This document shows, one piece after another, positions 1-6,001 of a DNA stretch of 18,589 bases. Location of the stretch: contig DJPI01000039.1 of the NCBI GenBank assembly GCA_002438505.1, positions 1-18,589 of the forward strand, read 5' to 3'. The position numbers and the translations under genes are program-made. How positions within the stretch are numbered: the first letter of the stretch is position 1; each line of letters opens with the position of its first letter. Below the pieces are notes generated by a model. The model worked only from the letters and a program-made list of their open reading frames with translations. It was not told the origin of the DNA and made no database searches. This DNA comes from Ruminococcaceae bacterium UBA6416. Lineage in GTDB: Bacteria > Bacillota > Clostridia > Oscillospirales > Acutalibacteraceae.

Positions 1-861
1 GACCTTCTTCCCCACCTTGCAAAGGAGCAGTCAAAGCGCACCCTTTCCGACGGCGTGAGAGGCGAGGAGCTGAACATTCTCATCGGCTCAAGACCGTTCA
101 AAAATGATGAGGGCAGCGAGAGTGTTAAAGCCAATGTTCTGAAGCTTATGAATGAAAAATACGGCATTGAGGAGGAGGACTTCATCTCTGCCGAGCTTGA
201 GCTTGTTCCCGCGTTTCCCGTCTGCGATATCGGTTTTGACAAAAGCATGATCGGCGGATATGGCCATGACGACAGAGTCTGCGCCTATCCCGGCTTTGCC
301 GCGCTTTTTGATGCAGAGGCGCCGGAGCACACCTCGCTCATGGTTCTTGCAGACAAGGAGGAAATCGGTTCGGACGGAAACACCGGCCTCAATTCCTCTT
401 TCCTCAGGTATTTCATTGCCGACCTTGCAAAGGCAGAGGGTCTTGAGGGCAGACACGTCCTTTCAAAAAGCGAATGCCTTTCCGCGGACGTCAACGCCTG
501 CTTTGACCCGACCTTCCCCTCGGTACACGACAAAAACAACGCTGCTTTCCTGAATCACGGCGTGGTTGTCACAAAATATACCGGCGCAAGGGGAAAGAGC
601 GGAACCTCTGACGCAAGCGCCGAATTTGTTGGAAAGGTCAGAAAAATCCTCAATGATGCCGATGTCCGCTGGCAGATTGGCGAAATGGGCAAGGTTGACG
701 AGGGCGGCGGAGGAACCGTTGCAATGTTTGTTGCAAACCTCAATGTTGACGTTGTTGACCTTGGCGTTCCCGTTCTTTCAATGCACGCACCGTTTGAGGT
801 TGTTTCAAAAACAGACGTATACAGCACTTACAAGGCGTGCAAGGCATTTTTTGAAAGCTGA
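1..861 (+). CDS. M18 family aminopeptidase, 5'-truncated by the window edge
   Basis: Metallo-aminopeptidase of family M18 (aspartyl aminopeptidase-like), a cytosolic di-zinc enzyme that removes N-terminal residues from peptides. The frame is open from base 1, so a GTG at 55 is internal; 286 codons are present, whereas the family usually has about 430-480 residues, so roughly the first third is missing. The visible part carries the metal-site motifs expected for M18: the bridging Asp in GYGHDDRVCAY, the catalytic and ligand glutamates in DKEEIGS, the Asp in SADVNACFDP, and the C-terminal His in SMHAPFE. It stops with TGA, 62 bases before the first transporter gene. The family assignment is firm; substrate preference cannot be read from sequence. 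Confidence 0.93.
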   Translation, partial: DLLPHLAKEQSKRTLSDGVRGEELNILIGSRPFKNDEGSESVKANVLKLMNEKYGIEEEDFISAELELVPAFPVCDIGFDKSMIGGYGHDDRVCAYPGFAALFDAEAPEHTSLMVLADKEEIGSDGNTGLNSSFLRYFIADLAKAEGLEGRHVLSKSECLSADVNACFDPTFPSVHDKNNAAFLNHGVVVTKYTGARGKSGTSDASAEFVGKVRKILNDADVRWQIGEMGKVDEGGGGTVAMFVANLNVDVVDLGVPVLSMHAPFEVVSKTDVYSTYKACKAFFES

Positions 862-876
862 GTAAAAAGAAAATAA

Positions 877-904
877 GCCGCCGGGCTTTTTTCGGCACGG
901 CGGC
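877..904 (+). terminator. Weak hairpin between aminopeptidase and transporter
   Basis: A 7-bp perfect stem (GCCGCCG / CGGCGGC) encloses a 14-base loop that itself contains GGCTTTTTTCGG. The T-run lies in the loop rather than after the stem, so this is a poor intrinsic terminator. A smaller alternative stem, GCC-GCCG-GGC followed by TTTTTT, would look more like one. Read-through into the transporter is plausible, because no separate promoter is obvious in this gap. Confidence 0.35.
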
Positions 905-923
905 AAATAAAGGAGAAATTACA

Positions 924-2378
924 ATGACAAACAAACTTATGAAAAGCCGTCCGGGCTGGGAGACCACCTCAAAAGAAAGGCTGAGCTATTATCTCTACTT
1001 TGCCGGACAAAATGCAATCTATGCCCTTAAAGCAAACTATCTTGTTCAGTACATGAACTTTGTTTTTACTCAAGGGGAACTTAAGACAACGTCCTTTATT
1101 ATTCTGCTTGCCGGAATCTGGGACGCCGTTAACGATGTTGCTTTCGGTCTTATTTTTGATAAAGTCCGTTTTAAAAGCGGAAAAAAATACATACCGTGGC
1201 TGAGAATTTCTCTTCCGCTTATTCCGATTACCACAATTCTTCTTTTTGCAATTCCCTCGGGCTCATCCTCCGCGGTGAAATATGCGTGGCTTGCGATTGG
1301 CCACCTGATTTGGGATGCGGCATACACACTTTGTGATGTTCCGATTTTTGGAATAATTACTTCAATGACAAAGAGCCTTGATGAAAGAACAAGCGCACTT
1401 TCATATAAAAGCATCTGGTCCGGCGTTGGTTCGGGCGTTGCAATTGTTGCCGGCTCGCTCCTTGTCGGTCAGCAGTTTGAGCTTAACTTTACCGTTGCCG
1501 CAATTGTATGCGGAGTTTTTGCAATCCTGACAATGATTCCTGCCTGCTTTAATCTTAAGGAAAGATATGAAGGCGAGGACGAAGAAAACTTTACACTTAA
1601 AAGAATGCTCAAGTATCTTGTTAGCAATAAATATTTACTTATTTATTATGTCGGATATTTTTTCTATTCGAGTGCAAATGTTTTCGGTCTTATCAATATG
1701 TTTGCTGCGTTCTATTTCTATCACAACGAGCAGATTTCCCTTCTCGCTCAAGCGTGCAGCATAGTTCCTTCTCTTATTGCCGCTCTTATTGTTCCGCATG
1801 TTCTGAGAAAAATCGATAAGATGAAAGTGTTCAGATTCTGCGCAATTTTGGCCATTGCAGCAAGCGTTGTCATGTGGATTCCCGGATACAAGAGCCTTGC
1901 ATGGTTCATTATTATGACTGTTGTCCGTTCGGTTCCGATGTCCGTTGTCGGCGTTATGCTCTTTATGTTTACTCCGGACTGCGCCGAATACGGACTTTAC
2001 AAAACCGGCGTTGATGCAAAGGGAATCACGTTCTCAATTCAAACATTTATGGCAAAGATTACCTCTGCGGTTTCAACGGCGTTCGTCAGCTTTGTTCTCG
2101 GCTTAAGCTGGGTCGGCTGGCAAACCTACACAAACGCACAGGGTGAGGCTATTGAGAACTTTGCCGACCTTGCCAAAATCAATGCAACTCAGACTCCGCA
2201 CGCTCTCAGCTGCCTTTGGTTCCTTTATGTCATGGTTCCGGCAATCGGATATGCCATTGCTTATGTGATCTGGCGCTTCTATAAGCTTAACGACAAAGAC
2301 GTTCAGATTATGATTGACTGCAACACCGGAAAAATTTCAAGAGAGGAAGCCGAGGCTTCGCTTTCACGAAAGTATTGA
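924..2378 (+). CDS. GPH-family (glycoside-pentoside-hexuronide) cation symporter 1
   Basis: Integral membrane sugar:cation symporter of the MFS-related GPH family (MelB-type). It is 484 residues long, within the family's usual 450-520, and consists of alternating hydrophobic segments that fit about 12 membrane helices. Diagnostic signatures are WDAVNDVAFG near residue 65 (family WDxxxDPxxG motif between helices 2 and 3) and DVPIFGIITSMTKSLDERT near residue 140 (the conserved loop ending in E-R). The start is ATG, with AAAGGAG 7 bases upstream. The next gene encodes a second member of the same family. Substrate is unknown; a glycoside or uronide is likely by family. In the first signature Val replaces the usual Pro after the Asp (NDVAFG instead of NDPxxG), which may indicate a divergent subfamily. 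Confidence 0.9.
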   Translation: MTNKLMKSRPGWETTSKERLSYYLYFAGQNAIYALKANYLVQYMNFVFTQGELKTTSFIILLAGIWDAVNDVAFGLIFDKVRFKSGKKYIPWLRISLPLIPITTILLFAIPSGSSSAVKYAWLAIGHLIWDAAYTLCDVPIFGIITSMTKSLDERTSALSYKSIWSGVGSGVAIVAGSLLVGQQFELNFTVAAIVCGVFAILTMIPACFNLKERYEGEDEENFTLKRMLKYLVSNKYLLIYYVGYFFYSSANVFGLINMFAAFYFYHNEQISLLAQACSIVPSLIAALIVPHVLRKIDKMKVFRFCAILAIAASVVMWIPGYKSLAWFIIMTVVRSVPMSVVGVMLFMFTPDCAEYGLYKTGVDAKGITFSIQTFMAKITSAVSTAFVSFVLGLSWVGWQTYTNAQGEAIENFADLAKINATQTPHALSCLWFLYVMVPAIGYAIAYVIWRFYKLNDKDVQIMIDCNTGKISREEAEASLSRKY

Positions 2379-2432
2379 TTACTTGAAAATATTAAAATTG
2401 TGACATATGTCGGTGAAAATTATCAAAAGCTC

Positions 2433-2461
2433 TTGTAAATCTCTGCCGAAAATGTTAAACT
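2433..2461 (+). promoter_or_regulatory. Candidate sigma-A promoter for transporter 2
   Basis: TTGTAA and TAAACT are separated by exactly 17 bases in the 166-base gap between the two transporter genes. Each hexamer matches the consensus at four of six positions. It suggests that the second transporter can be expressed on its own. Confidence 0.5.
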
Positions 2462-2477
2462 AAAATAAGTGGGTGAA

Positions 2478-2506
2478 AGCCGAACTGTTTTTCAACCGGT
2501 TCGGCT
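2478..2506 (+). promoter_or_regulatory. Hairpin in the leader of transporter 2
   Basis: AGCCGAAC and GTTCGGCT form a perfect 8-bp stem around a 13-base loop, about 17 bases downstream of the candidate -10 and 38 bases before the ATG. The bases after it (CTCATTCTTTTA) are only moderately T-rich. It may be a terminator for read-through from transporter 1, or a leader structure; the sequence does not decide. Confidence 0.35.
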
Positions 2507-2544
2507 CTCATTCTTTTACATCACTTTTTAAAGGAGAGAAGAAA

Positions 2545-4068
2545 ATGGCGAAGAAAGCAAAAGCCGTTTCTGCCCCGGAAACACCGGAAAATGAGCATCC
2601 GAATAAAATCGGCATCAAGGAAGCCACAGGCTATATGCTTGGCGATGCGGCTAACCTGTTCAACCTGACCTATATTTCAAGCTATCTCAAGGTTCTCATG
2701 ACCGACGTCTTTGGCATCGCCGCTATCAAGGGTGGAATAATGCTTATTGTTACCCGTCTTTGGGACTGCATCAATGACCCCATCTGGGGCGTTATGGTCG
2801 AAAGGAAAAAGCCCAGACCCGACGGAAAATACAGACCGTATCTCAAAACGGTAAGTCTTCCTCTCGGAATTGCAACGATTCTTTGCTTTGTTCCGTGGAA
2901 TCAGATAACAATCGGCGGAAAAAGCCTTCCGCAAGGCTCGGGCTGGCTGCTTTTGATTTGTTATATCACATACATATTCTACGGAATGATGTATACCGGA
3001 ATGAACATTCCGTTCGGCTCGCTTGCATCTGTTATTACCGATGACCCAAAAGGCAGAACTCTCCTTTCAACCTTCCGTTCAATCGGCTCCGGCGTTGGCG
3101 GCGGCGTTGTTTCGCTTCTTGCTCCGATGCTCATTTTTGTTAAGACCGGAGAATTTGACCGTTTTGGCAAGCCGGTCAAGGAAGCGGACGGAAGCAGAAT
3201 GTTCTACTTTGGCCTTGCGATGGGCGTTCTTTCAATCGTTTTCTATCTTTGGAGCTATCACACCACAAAGGAAAGAGTTGAATCCGCTCCGGAATCAAAG
3301 GTTGATTTCAAGGTCGTTTACGGCGGAATGTTTAAGTCTCGTCCGTTTATCACTGTTGCGCTCGCAGGCCTTCTCATCAGCGGTCAGCTTCAGTTCAACT
3401 CATTTAATACCTATCTTTACAAGAACTATTTTGTTGACACCAACCTTTCAATCATGGGCACAATCTGCAACTATCTTCCGATGGTTGTGCTCATTCTCTT
3501 CATGCCGAAGCTTGTTGCAAAGTACGGCAAAAAAGAGCTTTGCGGAAATACCTCCATCATTGCCGCAATTACTGCGGTTCTGCTCGCCGTTTGTGCAAAC
3601 AATGAAAAAATCATCAACATGATAAGCCCATCAACCGGAAGATTCCCGGCATGGATTTTCATGGCGGCACTCATGCTTATCGGCTTCGGTTACACGTTCG
3701 TCAGCCTCACCTGCTGGGCGGTTGTTATGGACGTTATCGACTATCAGGAGTATGTTACGGGTCAGCGCAGCGAAAGCGCAATCTACGCCGTATATACCTT
3801 CTCAAGAAAGCTCGGTCAAACGATTGCCGATGCAAGCGGAATGTTCCTCCTTCAGGGCTGGGCGCATTATGACGGCAAGGAAATGGGAGACAAGGGCTTC
3901 ATTCCCGGCGTCAGCGAAAAGCTCATGTTCATTTGCACAATCATTCCGGCCGTTGTTTACACCGGCGTATGGCTTCTTATGAAGTTCGGCTATCCGCTCA
4001 CCAAGGAAAAGCTTGAACCGATTTATGCCTTTGTCCGCGAAAAGCGCGAAGAGGCAGAAACAGCCTAA
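2545..4068 (+). CDS. GPH-family (glycoside-pentoside-hexuronide) cation symporter 2
   Basis: Second MelB-type sugar:cation symporter, 507 residues with about 12 predicted membrane helices. Signatures are RLWDCINDPIWG near residue 70, followed by a basic cytoplasmic loop (KKPRPDGKYRPY), and YTGMNIPFGSLASVITDD near residue 155 with the conserved G-R-T-L after it. I chose ATG 2545 because AAAGGAG ends 9 bases before it; an in-frame GTG at 2473 would add 24 residues encoded across the leader hairpin and has no ribosome site. The N-terminus is a short charged, Lys/Glu-rich cytoplasmic stretch. It is a clear paralogue of the preceding gene but has the canonical NDP motif, so the two probably carry different substrates. 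A strong terminator follows. Confidence 0.92.
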   Translation: MAKKAKAVSAPETPENEHPNKIGIKEATGYMLGDAANLFNLTYISSYLKVLMTDVFGIAAIKGGIMLIVTRLWDCINDPIWGVMVERKKPRPDGKYRPYLKTVSLPLGIATILCFVPWNQITIGGKSLPQGSGWLLLICYITYIFYGMMYTGMNIPFGSLASVITDDPKGRTLLSTFRSIGSGVGGGVVSLLAPMLIFVKTGEFDRFGKPVKEADGSRMFYFGLAMGVLSIVFYLWSYHTTKERVESAPESKVDFKVVYGGMFKSRPFITVALAGLLISGQLQFNSFNTYLYKNYFVDTNLSIMGTICNYLPMVVLILFMPKLVAKYGKKELCGNTSIIAAITAVLLAVCANNEKIINMISPSTGRFPAWIFMAALMLIGFGYTFVSLTCWAVVMDVIDYQEYVTGQRSESAIYAVYTFSRKLGQTIADASGMFLLQGWAHYDGKEMGDKGFIPGVSEKLMFICTIIPAVVYTGVWLLMKFGYPLTKEKLEPIYAFVREKREEAETA

Positions 4069-4084
4069 AATTACTTGAACAGCA

Positions 4085-4127
4085 AAAGCGCCGTCTGCGG
4101 TCATTGACACCGGACGGCGCTTTCTTG
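4085..4127 (+). terminator. Intrinsic terminator after transporter 2
   Basis: A perfect 11-bp stem (AAAGCGCCGTC / GACGGCGCTTT) encloses a 17-base loop that can itself pair CGGT with ACCG. It is followed by TTTCTTG, a short T-tract. It closes the transporter unit 17 bases after the stop codon. Confidence 0.85.
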
Positions 4128-4155
4128 AGGCTTATGGGAAAAAATGAAAAATCTA

Positions 4156-4184
4156 TTGATTTTTGCCCTTTGCCGTGTTATCAT
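4156..4184 (+). promoter_or_regulatory. Sigma-A promoter of the 40-residue microprotein gene
   Basis: TTGATT, 17 bases, TATCAT. The -10 matches five of six consensus bases. It lies just after the transporter terminator and 54 bases before the microprotein ATG, so it serves that small gene alone. Confidence 0.75.
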
Positions 4185-4238
4185 AAAAACAATGGAAGAA
4201 GCTTCATTCTTCAAAATACTTGCAAAGGAGATATTGCC

Positions 4239-4361
4239 ATGCTTACTATCGGTGAACTTATCGAAGGCCTCAAGAGAGGATTTGAGCTTCTTAAAGAGCT
4301 TTTTGAGATGCTCAAGCCGCTTTTCGGAAAAGACAACGACGAAACAACCGGCAACGCATAA
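4239..4361 (+). CDS. Microprotein, 40 residues, amphipathic helix, unknown function
   Basis: I do not recognise this protein. Support for a real gene comes from its setting: its own promoter at 4156-4184, AAAGGAG eight bases before the ATG, and a strong terminator 16 bases after the stop. No signal peptide is present. Residues 3-30 fit one amphipathic helix in which Leu, Ile, Phe and Met recur every three to four positions against Glu and Lys; it ends in KPLFGK, followed by a polar tail rich in Asp, Asn and Thr. The end of the helix matches the pattern K-x-L-F-x-K also found at the C-termini of the next microprotein and of the LRR protein at 6002. It could bind membranes or a partner protein, but function is open. 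Confidence 0.75.
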   Translation: MLTIGELIEGLKRGFELLKELFEMLKPLFGKDNDETTGNA

Positions 4362-4377
4362 TTTAACTTTTTAAAAA

Positions 4378-4412
4378 GTCTCCTCTTTTTGCGCAAGAGG
4401 AGACAATTTTTT
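4378..4412 (+). terminator. Intrinsic terminator after the 40-residue microprotein
   Basis: A perfect 10-bp stem GTCTCCTCTT / AAGAGGAGAC encloses a 7-base loop and is followed by AATTTTTT. This is a textbook intrinsic terminator 16 bases after the stop codon. Confidence 0.9.
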
Positions 4413-4448
4413 ATAAAAATTAAAAATGAATATTTTTTGAAATTTGTG

Positions 4449-4477
4449 TTGACATAGTTTTAAATATGTACTATAAT
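4449..4477 (+). promoter_or_regulatory. Perfect-consensus sigma-A promoter of the 36-residue microprotein gene
   Basis: TTGACA, 17 bases, TATAAT: all twelve consensus bases at ideal spacing. It lies between two terminators, so it can only serve the 36-codon gene downstream, which predicts very strong constitutive transcription unless repressed. Confidence 0.93.
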
Positions 4478-4536
4478 ATCTCCAGTTAGAGGGGAAAACC
4501 CAATAACAATTATTATTTGAAAAGGAGGATACACTA

Positions 4537-4647
4537 ATGAAGTCCAACGTATTTTTTGAGTTCTGCAAAAAGTATTGGAGCGAGATCGTTGCTTTCGGTG
4601 ATGCTTTCTATGCATGGTTTAAGAGCCTTTTCACTGAGAAGAAATAA
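4537..4647 (+). CDS. Microprotein, 36 residues, aromatic-rich, unknown function
   Basis: Unrecognised protein, too short for ordinary gene callers, but with the best expression signals in the window: a perfect promoter 59 bases upstream, AAAAGGAGGA eight bases before the ATG, and a terminator 41 bases after the stop. The peptide has no N-terminal signal sequence. It is unusually rich in Phe, Tyr and Trp (11 of 36 residues) with Lys at both ends, net charge close to neutral or slightly positive, and one Cys at position 10. It probably forms an amphipathic helix, ending KSLFTEKK, which matches the K-x-L-F tail of its neighbours. Possible roles are membrane association, a peptide signal or a small toxin; none can be chosen from sequence. 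The gene faces the broken XRE regulator, tail to tail. Confidence 0.8.
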   Translation: MKSNVFFEFCKKYWSEIVAFGDAFYAWFKSLFTEKK

Positions 4648-4688
4648 GTATCCAATTCATTTAAGTTTAATTAAGGTTAAATGAGAGG

Positions 4689-4724
4689 GAAGCCCCCATA
4701 ACGGGAGCTTCTTTTTCTTTTTTC
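4689..4724 (+). terminator. Intrinsic terminator after the 36-residue microprotein
   Basis: GAAGCCCCC and GGGAGCTTC pair over nine positions with one C-A mismatch, around a 5-base loop, followed by TTTTTCTTTTTTC. The T-tract touches the stop codon of the convergent regulator pseudogene. Confidence 0.88.
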
Positions 4725-5057
4725 ATTTGTTCTTATATTCATCAATCTCAGTCAGAAGCTTATAAAGGCATTTCTGCTCGGCAATGGTTTTTTCGCTTAT
4801 CAGCTCATAACATATAAGGAGAATGTTTTCCGCTTCCTCGCTTTCGGCCGGAAGAATCTCAAATAGCCGCGAAAGGGGACTGCCAAGTCCGCTTGCAATG
4901 CGCTCGATGCTGACAATGGTTGCGTTTTTTCCGCGTTCAATCTGTCCAATGTAGGTTAGAGGGCACTCGGCCAGCTCGGCAAGCTTTTTCTGACTGAGCT
5001 TTTTTGAAGTCTATAGTTACGGACGCGTTGGCCGATAATTCTTGTTAAATCACTCAT
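4723..5057 (-). pseudogene. XRE-family HTH regulator, frameshifted
   Basis: From an ATG at 5057 (GGAGG 7 bases upstream) the minus strand encodes 18 good residues and one Lys codon, then loses frame in a run of six A residues (plus-strand T-run 5000-5005) and stops after 33 residues. Adding one A restores an uninterrupted 111-residue protein: an XRE/Cro-type helix-turn-helix over residues 8-65 (key pieces LSQKKLAELAE and YIGQIERGK, then IERIASGLG), followed by a Glu-rich C-terminal helix region. The remaining frame has no other stop, so the break is recent, a sequencing error, or a functional slip: a -1 slip on the A-run would also restore the frame. The palindromes upstream fit an autoregulated repressor. 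Confidence 0.85.
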
Positions 5058-5073
5058 GGCATATCCTCCATAA

Positions 5074-5146
5074 AATAGTCTATAAATCATAAAATGAATT
5101 CGCTATAGACTATTGATATTTTAAGCAGGAGATGCTAAACTATAGT
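5074..5146. promoter_or_regulatory. Operator-like palindromes and divergent promoter next to the XRE gene
   Basis: AATAGTCTATA (5074-5084) and TATAGACTATT (5104-5114) are exact reverse complements and each is itself nearly palindromic; their centres are 30 bp apart, about three helical turns. A third site, ACTATAGT (5139-5146), lies 33 bp further on. On the plus strand TTGATA-N17-TAAACT (5113-5141) overlaps the second and third sites, so a regulator bound here could block divergent transcription. A related CTATAG also occurs inside the start of the regulator gene. Confidence 0.6.
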
Positions 5147-5185
5147 CGCTCAATAATGAGAAATATTATTTATAGTATATATTAT

Positions 5186-5293
5186 ACGGCATTTTGCAGG
5201 CGGAATGTGGGTTGTATATTTGACAATGAACACACATCCTCATTCACAGATAGAAAGCAGCCTTTTAAAGACGCTTCGCCTCCAAAATGCCGT
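5186..5293 (+). repeat. Long inverted repeat in a 340-bp gene-free stretch
   Basis: The arms 5186-5202 (ACGGCATTTTGCAGGCG) and 5277-5293 (CGCCTCCAAAATGCCGT) are inverted copies matching at 16 of 17 positions, 74 bases apart. The right arm is followed by GTTTTGTTTTAT, a T-rich tract on the plus strand. The surrounding region 5058-5365 holds no convincing gene: the open frames at 5132-5386 and 5205-5390 lack usable ribosome sites and run through the hairpin. It may be a structured RNA made from the divergent promoter at 5113-5141, or a small transposable remnant. Confidence 0.55.
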
Positions 5294-5365
5294 GTTTTGT
5301 TTTATCTGGATTTTCGTTTGCGAAAAAAACGAGCGGGGTGCGTCCGGGTGGCAGAAAAAATATGC

Positions 5366-5398
5366 AAAAGAAAAAAGCACTTCTGAATGAAGTGCTTT
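5366..5398 (-). terminator. Intrinsic terminator of tRNA-Leu
   Basis: On the minus strand AAAGCACTTC and GAAGTGCTTT form a perfect 10-bp stem with a 5-base loop, directly after the CCA end of the tRNA, followed by TTTCTTTT. Confidence 0.9.
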
Positions 5399-5484
5399 GG
5401 TGCCGGCGGCGGGACTTGAACCCGCACGGTATCGCTACCAACGGATTTTGAGTCCGTCACGTCTGCCAATTCCATCACGCCGGC
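5398..5484 (-). tRNA. tRNA-Leu (anticodon CAA)
   Basis: An 87-base tRNA with the CCA end encoded in the DNA. The acceptor stem is GCCGGCG / CGCCGGC with discriminator A, as expected for leucine. The anticodon stem-loop ACGGA-CTCAAAA-TCCGT gives anticodon CAA, reading UUG. A variable arm (TTGGTAGCGATACC region) and the T-arm GCGGG-TTCAAGT-CCCGC complete the class II fold. It has its own promoter and terminator and is transcribed as a single tRNA. Confidence 0.97.
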
Positions 5485-5498
5485 ATTTTTCAGGCAAA

Positions 5499-5527
5499 AG
5501 TATACAATGCTCTCCGCCTGTTGTCAA
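5499..5527 (-). promoter_or_regulatory. Promoter of tRNA-Leu
   Basis: On the minus strand TTGACA, 17 bases, TATACT: eleven of twelve consensus bases. The -10 ends 14 bases before the mature tRNA 5' end. Confidence 0.9.
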
Positions 5528-5573
5528 GTGAGCTAACCGCCGGGGAGACGGCGCTCTTGCGCAAGGTTAAACG

Positions 5574-5601
5574 AAAAAAGGGGCTTTGAGAAAAAAGCCC
5601 C
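5574..5601 (-). terminator. Intrinsic terminator of rpmB
   Basis: On the minus strand GGGGCTTT and AAAGCCCC form an 8-bp stem with a 6-base loop followed by TTTTTT, 14 bases after the rpmB stop. Confidence 0.92.
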
Positions 5602-5615
5602 AAGTTTCAATTCAA

Positions 5616-5804
5616 TCAGATTGCGCGAGTAACCTTGCCTGAACGCAGGCAGCGTGTGCAAGCGTAAACGCGCTTCGGTGAACCGTTTACAATAGCCTTT
5701 ACGCGCTTAACATTGGGCTTCCAGGTTCTGTTGGAACGTCTGTGTGAGTGAGAGACCTTAATGCCGAAGGAAACATCCTTACCGCAGTAATCGCATTTTG
5801 CCAT
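5616..5804 (-). CDS. rpmB: 50S ribosomal protein L28
   Basis: Structural protein of the large ribosomal subunit, 62 residues, the usual bacterial length. The start MAKCDYCGKD, the central HSHRRSNRTWKPN and the end CTRCLRSGK are standard L28 features. Four cysteines at positions 4, 7, 49 and 52 make this the zinc-binding (C+) form; in many Gram-positives a C- paralogue replaces it under zinc limitation, but none is in view. I chose ATG 5804, eight bases after AAGGAGG; a GTG at 5813 directly abuts the ribosome site and is unlikely. It is a monocistronic gene with its own promoter and terminator, divergent from the LRR gene. Confidence 0.97.
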   Translation of the reverse strand: MAKCDYCGKDVSFGIKVSHSHRRSNRTWKPNVKRVKAIVNGSPKRVYACTRCLRSGKVTRAI

Positions 5805-5849
5805 CTTCAGCACCTCCTTAAACTATATAGTGAACCATAAGCGAGAAAT

Positions 5850-5878
5850 ATTTTAGCAGATATGACCCTAAAAAGCAA
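5850..5878 (-). promoter_or_regulatory. Promoter of rpmB
   Basis: On the minus strand TTGCTT, 17 bases, TAAAAT, about 45 bases before the rpmB start. Each hexamer departs from the consensus at only one or two positions. Confidence 0.75.
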
Positions 5879-5937
5879 GTGTTTTTGAAAAAAAGTTTTT
5901 TGCCCGATTAAATATTTTTACATTCTGCGCTTTTTTG

Positions 5938-5966
5938 TTGACATTCTGTTAACGGACAATTATAAT
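5938..5966 (+). promoter_or_regulatory. Perfect-consensus promoter of the first LRR gene
   Basis: TTGACA, 17 bases, TATAAT, identical to the sigma-A consensus, 35 bases upstream of the ATG at 6002. It is the second perfect promoter in the window, the other serving the 36-residue microprotein. Confidence 0.93.
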
Positions 5967-6001
5967 AAGTTTGTAAAATTTTACTTCAGGAGGAAAATCT
6001 G

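Noticed and set aside
2473..2544. Upstream GTG start for transporter 2
   Set aside because: It lies in the leader hairpin, has no ribosome site and adds an atypical N-terminus.
5132..5386. Plus-strand open frame of 84 codons downstream of the XRE operators
   Set aside because: AGGAG touches the ATG with no spacing, the frame crosses the inverted repeat and the tRNA terminator, and no family is recognisable. A very weak possibility remains.
5205..5390. Plus-strand open frame of 61 codons
   Set aside because: No ribosome site, and the last codons are the tRNA terminator region.
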